Source: Brucella anthropi ATCC 49188
GTDB lineage: Bacteria; Pseudomonadota; Alphaproteobacteria; Rhizobiales; Rhizobiaceae
NCBI RefSeq assembly: GCF_000017405.1
Contig: NC_009667.1
Span: 124,001-188,000, forward strand
DNA: 64,000 nt
Reading direction: 5' to 3'
The notes beneath the pieces were generated by a model. That model made no database searches. It worked only from the letters and a program-made list of their open reading frames with translations, and was not told where the DNA came from. Made by a program: the position numbers and the translations under genes. This document shows positions 60,719 to 64,000 of the stretch, one piece after another (position 1 is the stretch's first letter; the number at the start of each line of letters is the position of its first letter).

Positions 60719-61887
60719 TTTGCTACCCAGCGGCTGAACATGGATGTGGAAAGCGCGCGTCCTCCCGACTGATCGGCGGAACGTTCGCGCAGAATAAGTT
60801 CGCCCGATTCGACTGTACCACCAAGGCCGGTGAAACGGTCGCGCATCAGTTCGTGAATGGCGAAGAAGGATGCGCGGATCGAATAGGCAGTCAGGATGAC
60901 GGCGAGCGGTTTTGGCGTCAGGATGGACCGGCATGTATCGACCATTGCGGGCAGATGCTCGAACAACTGCCAAACCTCGCCGCTCGGTCCGCGCCCATAG
61001 GCAGGCGGATCAAGCAGGATGATGTCATAGAAACTGCCGCGCCGTTCCTCACGCTGAACGAATTTCATCGCGTCTTCACAGATCCATCGGATTGGCTTGT
61101 CCGAAAGCCCGGCCATTTCCTGATTTTCACGCGCCCAGAGAATGGCCTTCTTGGAGGCATCCACATGGGTCACTTCCGCACCTGCACGTGCCGCTACCAG
61201 CGAGGCGACGCCCGTATAGCCGAAAAGATTGAGCACCTTAACGCTGCGTCCAGACTTTACCCCATCTCGGATAAGCCCATCCATATAGGACCAATGCGCG
61301 GCCTGCTCTGGGAACACGCCGACATGGCGGAACGAGGTGAAACGGCCATGAAAGGAAATGCCATCGTGCTGCATCGGCCATGTTTCGCCGAGCGGCACTT
61401 TCGGAAAGGCCCAGCGTCCCATACCTTCCTCGTCGGTGTTGCCGGTGAAGACGGCGTCGGCCTGATCCCATTCCCTTTGTGGCAGGCTTGGCAGCCAGAT
61501 TGCCTGACCTTCCGGGCGGACGATCCGATAGGGACCATATTGCTCGAGCTTCAACCCGTTGCCGCTGTCGAGAAGCGCATAATCGGGCGAGGGTTCCGTT
61601 TCGAGGATGAGCGGCAGTCGTTCTCCCGGGCGTGCGCCGGCATAAGGCTTGATTTCGCGAAGCGGAGTAGCGGGCTTGTCGTCTACGGGCTTGGGTGCGG
61701 CCTTGGCGAATTGGGGACGCGGCTTTTTGAAAGACGAGCCTTTATTGTCAGACTTGCCATCAAATCGGCCTTCAAATTTGCTTTCTGAACGCGGCGCATC
61801 ATGTCTTGCGCGCTCGAAACGACGGTCCTGTTTGCCGCCCGACGGCTTTTTGCCTTTTCCCTTTGGCGCTTTCACCCGAAACTCCAA
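60715..61887 (-). CDS. RlmI-like SAM-dependent rRNA methyltransferase
   Basis: A 390-residue protein. About the first 80 residues are a basic, Lys/Arg/Gly-rich tail that looks disordered. The methyltransferase domain contains VLNLFGYTGVASLVAARAGA (SAM motif I), HVDASKKAILWARENQ and the catalytic-type LLDPPAYGRGPSGE. This matches the class I large-subunit rRNA (cytosine/guanine) methyltransferase group; the site is unknown. It is the first gene of a three-gene leftward operon with the TrmH-family gene and lspA, all with 4-bp ATGA overlaps. Confidence 0.88.
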   Translation of the reverse strand: MEFRVKAPKGKGKKPSGGKQDRRFERARHDAPRSESKFEGRFDGKSDNKGSSFKKPRPQFAKAAPKPVDDKPATPLREIKPYAGARPGERLPLILETEPSPDYALLDSGNGLKLEQYGPYRIVRPEGQAIWLPSLPQREWDQADAVFTGNTDEEGMGRWAFPKVPLGETWPMQHDGISFHGRFTSFRHVGVFPEQAAHWSYMDGLIRDGVKSGRSVKVLNLFGYTGVASLVAARAGAEVTHVDASKKAILWARENQEMAGLSDKPIRWICEDAMKFVQREERRGSFYDIILLDPPAYGRGPSGEVWQLFEHLPAMVDTCRSILTPKPLAVILTAYSIRASFFAIHELMRDRFTGLGGTVESGELILRERSADQSGGRALSTSMFSRWVAK

Positions 61888-61967
61888 TCATCATGATTGG
61901 GGTCTAGGTAGGATAAACAGGGCCGGTGTGAAAGGGGAAAACGACGTTCAATCGCGCTTCGACCATG

Positions 61968-61995
61968 AAAACCCGGAAGTTTTGCCTCCGGGTTT
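61968..61995 (-). terminator. Terminator after the lapA-like gene
   Basis: AAACCCGGA (61969-61977) and TCCGGGTTT (61987-61995) are perfect 9-bp arms. On the bottom strand they follow the lapA-like stop by 16 bp and end in TTTT. It would close the sppA-ihfB-lapA transcript. Confidence 0.8.
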
Positions 61996-62011
61996 GAGAA
62001 TAGCAGGTGTT

Positions 62012-62335
62012 TCAGGAGTTCACGACCGGCATATTGCGCTTTTCGGCGGCGGTGCTCCGTTCAAGCAGGCGCGCAGCTTCCTGCTTGTACATGCGCTCCT
62101 TGCGGCGGTGCTTGCCTTGTGTGAGCCACGTCACCAGTGAGCCAATGACAACGCCGAGAAGAAGCGCGCCGAACAGCCACAGAAACAGAGGCGCATTATA
62201 GGACAGAGCGGGATTGCCCGGATTGAACGGATCGATCGTAAACTGCACCGATGCGCGATTGGCAACCGACAACGCAATCAGAGCCACTGCAAGCGGCACG
62301 AGAACGATGATGGCGATGATGCGTTTTGCCGCCAT
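62012..62335 (-). CDS. LapA domain (DUF1049) membrane protein
   Basis: A 107-residue protein with two membrane segments: about residues 4-24 (IIAIIVLVPLAVALIALSVA) and 50-75 (LFLWLFGALLLGVVIGSL), followed by a basic coiled tail. The NRASVQFTIDPFN segment between them is typical of the LapA/YciS domain. In E. coli LapA works with LapB in controlling LPS synthesis; LapB is not present here. It starts 8 bp after the ihfB stop, so it is co-transcribed. The longer frame to 62404 runs into ihfB. Confidence 0.85.
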   Translation of the reverse strand: MAAKRIIAIIVLVPLAVALIALSVANRASVQFTIDPFNPGNPALSYNAPLFLWLFGALLLGVVIGSLVTWLTQGKHRRKERMYKQEAARLLERSTAAEKRNMPVVNS

Positions 62336-62343
62336 GATGTTTA

Positions 62344-62628
62344 TCAGACTGCGCCGTTGAGACGGTCGCGCAGTTCCTTGCCGGTCTTGAAGAAGGGAAC
62401 CCACTTTTCTTCCACATCCACCGTTTCGCCGGTGCGCGGATTGCGACCGCTGCGGGCAGGGCGGTTCTTCACCGAAAAGGCGCCGAAGCCGCGCAGCTCA
62501 ACACGATTGCCTTCGGCAAGAGCGTTTGTGATCTCGTCGAATACCGCGCCCACGATGTTTTCGACATCGCGCTGAAAGAGATGCGGATTACGGCTGGCGA
62601 TAATCTGAACGAGTTCCGATTTGATCAC
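62344..62628 (-). CDS. ihfB: Integration host factor subunit beta
   Basis: A 94-residue DNA-bending protein when started at GTG 62628, which gives the standard IHF-beta N-terminus [11 protein letters not shown]. An in-frame ATG at 62661 would add 11 residues ([11 protein letters not shown]) not found in the family pattern. The core [21 protein letters not shown] contains the beta-arm that inserts into the DNA minor groove with its Pro. It pairs with IhfA (elsewhere). It lies between sppA and the lapA-like gene. Confidence 0.93.
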   Translation of the reverse strand: MIKSELVQIIASRNPHLFQRDVENIVGAVFDEITNALAEGNRVELRGFGAFSVKNRPARSGRNPRTGETVDVEEKWVPFFKTGKELRDRLNGAV

Positions 62629-62702
62629 GGCTTTAAACCCCTGTTCTTCTGTTTGTTTCATCCGGTATCTACCGGATATTGTGTAAGTTTACCTGGCTGG
62701 CG

Positions 62703-63674
62703 TCAATTCGCTTCAGGCGTACCGTCAACGTGCCAAACCGAAAGAAGTCCGTCAAGAAAGATGCGTTCCTTGGCGATCTGCTTCAACATGCCGTCTGCTT
62801 CCTGCGGCACGCGAAGAAGGCGTGCACCGGCATGAATGATAAGATCGCGCAGCGAGAAACCCGTTTCACTGCTGACCGGCTTCCATTCCAGACGCGGCAA
62901 ATCTTTGGAAAGCCCCTTGCTCGCAAGCCAGGCGACCGCTTCCTCTTCACCGCCCAATCCGTCGATCAATTTTTTATCGAGTGCCTGTCGCCCTGTAAAA
63001 ACCGCGCCATTGGCGAGGGCCAGCGCCTGTTCATGTGTGAACGAACGGCGTTTTTCGACAATGTCCACGAACCACGCATAGGAATCCATGATCATATTGC
63101 GGATCATGCCCTTGGCTTCTTCGCTGGCCGGGCTGAAATAATTGGGTTCCGCCTTGAGTGGCGAGGATTTGATGGTTTCGACCTTCACACCGATCGTATC
63201 GAGAAGCTTTGAAACATCTGGATACTGGAACAGGACACCAATCGAGCCGACGATGGATGTCTGTCGTGCCACGATGTGGTCCGAAGCGCTGGCAATCATG
63301 TAACCGGCGGAAGCTGCAAGGGTTCCTACCTGCGTGACGACCGGCTTTTTCTCGGCAATCTTGCGCACGGCTTCGAAAATCGCTTCGCCGCCCACCGTCG
63401 TTCCACCGGGCGAATCGAGAACCAGAATCACGCCTTTGACGGCGTCATCCTTGGCGATCTTGTCGAGACGCTTCAGCAATTCCTCATTCTCGAAGATGGT
63501 GCCTTCGATACGAACCTTGGCAATGTGCGGCTGGTTGAAGTTGGTGCCGCGCATGGACCATGAAGCGAAGACGGCAATCAGGGCGGCGATCAGAAGCAGG
63601 AAGGCCCCACGCCAGATCGTCAGCTTTCTGCGCAATTTCCGGCGTTCGATAATTGCTTCGGCGTCTTGAGCCAT
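62703..63674 (-). CDS. sppA: Signal peptide peptidase SppA (36K type)
   Basis: A 323-residue S49 serine protease of the short SppA type. One N-terminal membrane anchor (about residues 20-45) precedes the protease domain with LVLDSPGGTTVGGE, the nucleophile region AASAGYMIASASD, and TSIVGSIGVLFQYP; the catalytic Lys is expected in the following conserved stretch. It degrades leftover signal peptides in the inner membrane. GGACGGGA precedes the ATG. ihfB and the lapA-like gene follow, probably on one transcript. Confidence 0.94.
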   Translation of the reverse strand: MAQDAEAIIERRKLRRKLTIWRGAFLLLIAALIAVFASWSMRGTNFNQPHIAKVRIEGTIFENEELLKRLDKIAKDDAVKGVILVLDSPGGTTVGGEAIFEAVRKIAEKKPVVTQVGTLAASAGYMIASASDHIVARQTSIVGSIGVLFQYPDVSKLLDTIGVKVETIKSSPLKAEPNYFSPASEEAKGMIRNMIMDSYAWFVDIVEKRRSFTHEQALALANGAVFTGRQALDKKLIDGLGGEEEAVAWLASKGLSKDLPRLEWKPVSSETGFSLRDLIIHAGARLLRVPQEADGMLKQIAKERIFLDGLLSVWHVDGTPEAN

Positions 63675-64000
63675 TCCCGTCCATCCGTTCGTTCAAATCG
63701 CGCGGCTTGCGCCCCGCAGTTCACCTTGTGCCCCGAATGAGGGCACGCGGCAAGTATCTTCGAAAAATAGGTCTGGTTAGAGATAGTGCCTGAAATACAT
63801 ATTGTAATGAAGCTGTCCGAGATTCTTATGTTCGTTGCCAGATCAGCTTTGGCGGCTGCAATACGCACAGCTGTAATTTGACCGAGTTTTGTGGTATCAA
63901 AGAGTTGAATAGCATCCTGCTTAATTCGGTGGGGTGTCAATTGGGCTGAAGTATCAAAGGCATAGGCCGTTCCTGCTTGCTGTTTGCGAGGCGGGTGCGG
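63675..64000 (-). other. Region upstream of sppA to the window edge; possible gene end at the edge
   Basis: I see no convincing complete gene in these 326 bases. On the bottom strand two frames enter from the edge: one stays open to 63620, inside sppA, and one stops at TGA 63939-63937 after 20 residues (including RLANSKQERPMPL). Either could be the end of a gene lying beyond 64000, but neither is recognisable. The sppA promoter should lie here. No rpsA 3' end is seen, although rpsA is the neighbour I expected. Confidence 0.3.

Noticed and set aside
63620..63940. 106-codon bottom-strand frame running from the sppA upstream region into sppA
   Set aside because: Overlaps the sppA start by 55 bp, has a TTG start without a ribosome-binding site and no recognisable domain; only the possibility of a gene end at the window edge is kept.

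Overview
The window looks like a stretch of the large chromosome of a Brucella/Ochrobactrum-type alphaproteobacterium (Hyphomicrobiales). The evidence is the roughly 2,890-residue cyclic beta-1,2-glucan synthase, two adjacent Omp25/Omp31-family porin-like proteins, OlsB, a PrrB/PrrA (RegB/RegA) pair, MmcB, a perfect CtrA box (TTAA-N7-TTAAC), and three copies of a roughly 100-bp palindromic repeat resembling the Bru-RS elements. The DNA is GC-rich with normal coding structure. I see no prophage, insertion sequence, CRISPR array, rRNA or tRNA. This is core chromosome rather than an accessory island.

Layout. 1-3.1 kb: end of a sulfate-binding protein and the cysT-cysW-cysA sulfate transporter. 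3.4-12.1 kb: cgs, preceded by a leader rich in inverted repeats. 12.2-20.3 kb: pncB, then a leftward run (PhzF-like isomerase, SAM methyltransferase, LysE exporter, PfkB sugar kinase, SDR oxidoreductase, class A penicillin-binding protein). 20.6-22.3 kb: two omp25-family genes in AT-rich surroundings. 22.6-25.7 kb: acyltransferase, RNase D-like exonuclease and M20 dipeptidase. 25.7-26.1 kb: an intergenic region with two strong hairpins whose bottom-strand loops are C-rich, a candidate AbcR/alpha-r15-like sRNA. 26.1-33.8 kb: polA, a DbpA-like DEAD-box helicase, gyrB. 34.0-39.3 kb: a P450 facing a formaldehyde-detoxification operon (frmR-frmA-GNAT-DUF1345-fghA) with a clear FrmR-type operator, then a YjaB-like acetyltransferase. 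39.4-44.9 kb: hrpB, prrB, a DUF2267 gene, prrA, mmcB. 45.1-55.1 kb: an L,D-transpeptidase lipoprotein, nfuA-like, usp, trpS, murJ, glnD, malic enzyme. 55.3-64 kb: mutS, olsB, then lspA / TrmH-family / RlmI-like genes (translationally coupled), and lapA-like, ihfB, sppA.

Functional themes. Several genes build or modify the envelope: Cgs (periplasmic glucan), class A PBP, L,D-transpeptidase, MurJ, LspA, OlsB (ornithine lipid) and the two Omps. The Omps have predicted mature N-termini beginning Ala-Asp, the motif I recall as the site of L,D-transpeptidase attachment of outer-membrane barrels to peptidoglycan in Brucella. A second theme is genome maintenance (polA, gyrB, mutS, mmcB, ihfB). A third is redox, nitrogen and one-carbon control (PrrBA, GlnD, FrmR operon).

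No wholly novel multi-gene system is evident. The items most worth a second look are the candidate sRNA upstream of polA, the formaldehyde operon with two extra coupled genes, the palindromic repeats whose edges provide TAG stop codons for two genes, the structured cgs leader, the hairpin-plus-T-tract just upstream of trpS, and the DUF2267 gene inside the prrB-prrA locus. Start codons were chosen from Shine-Dalgarno context and family length, and differ from the longest open frame for about 20 genes.
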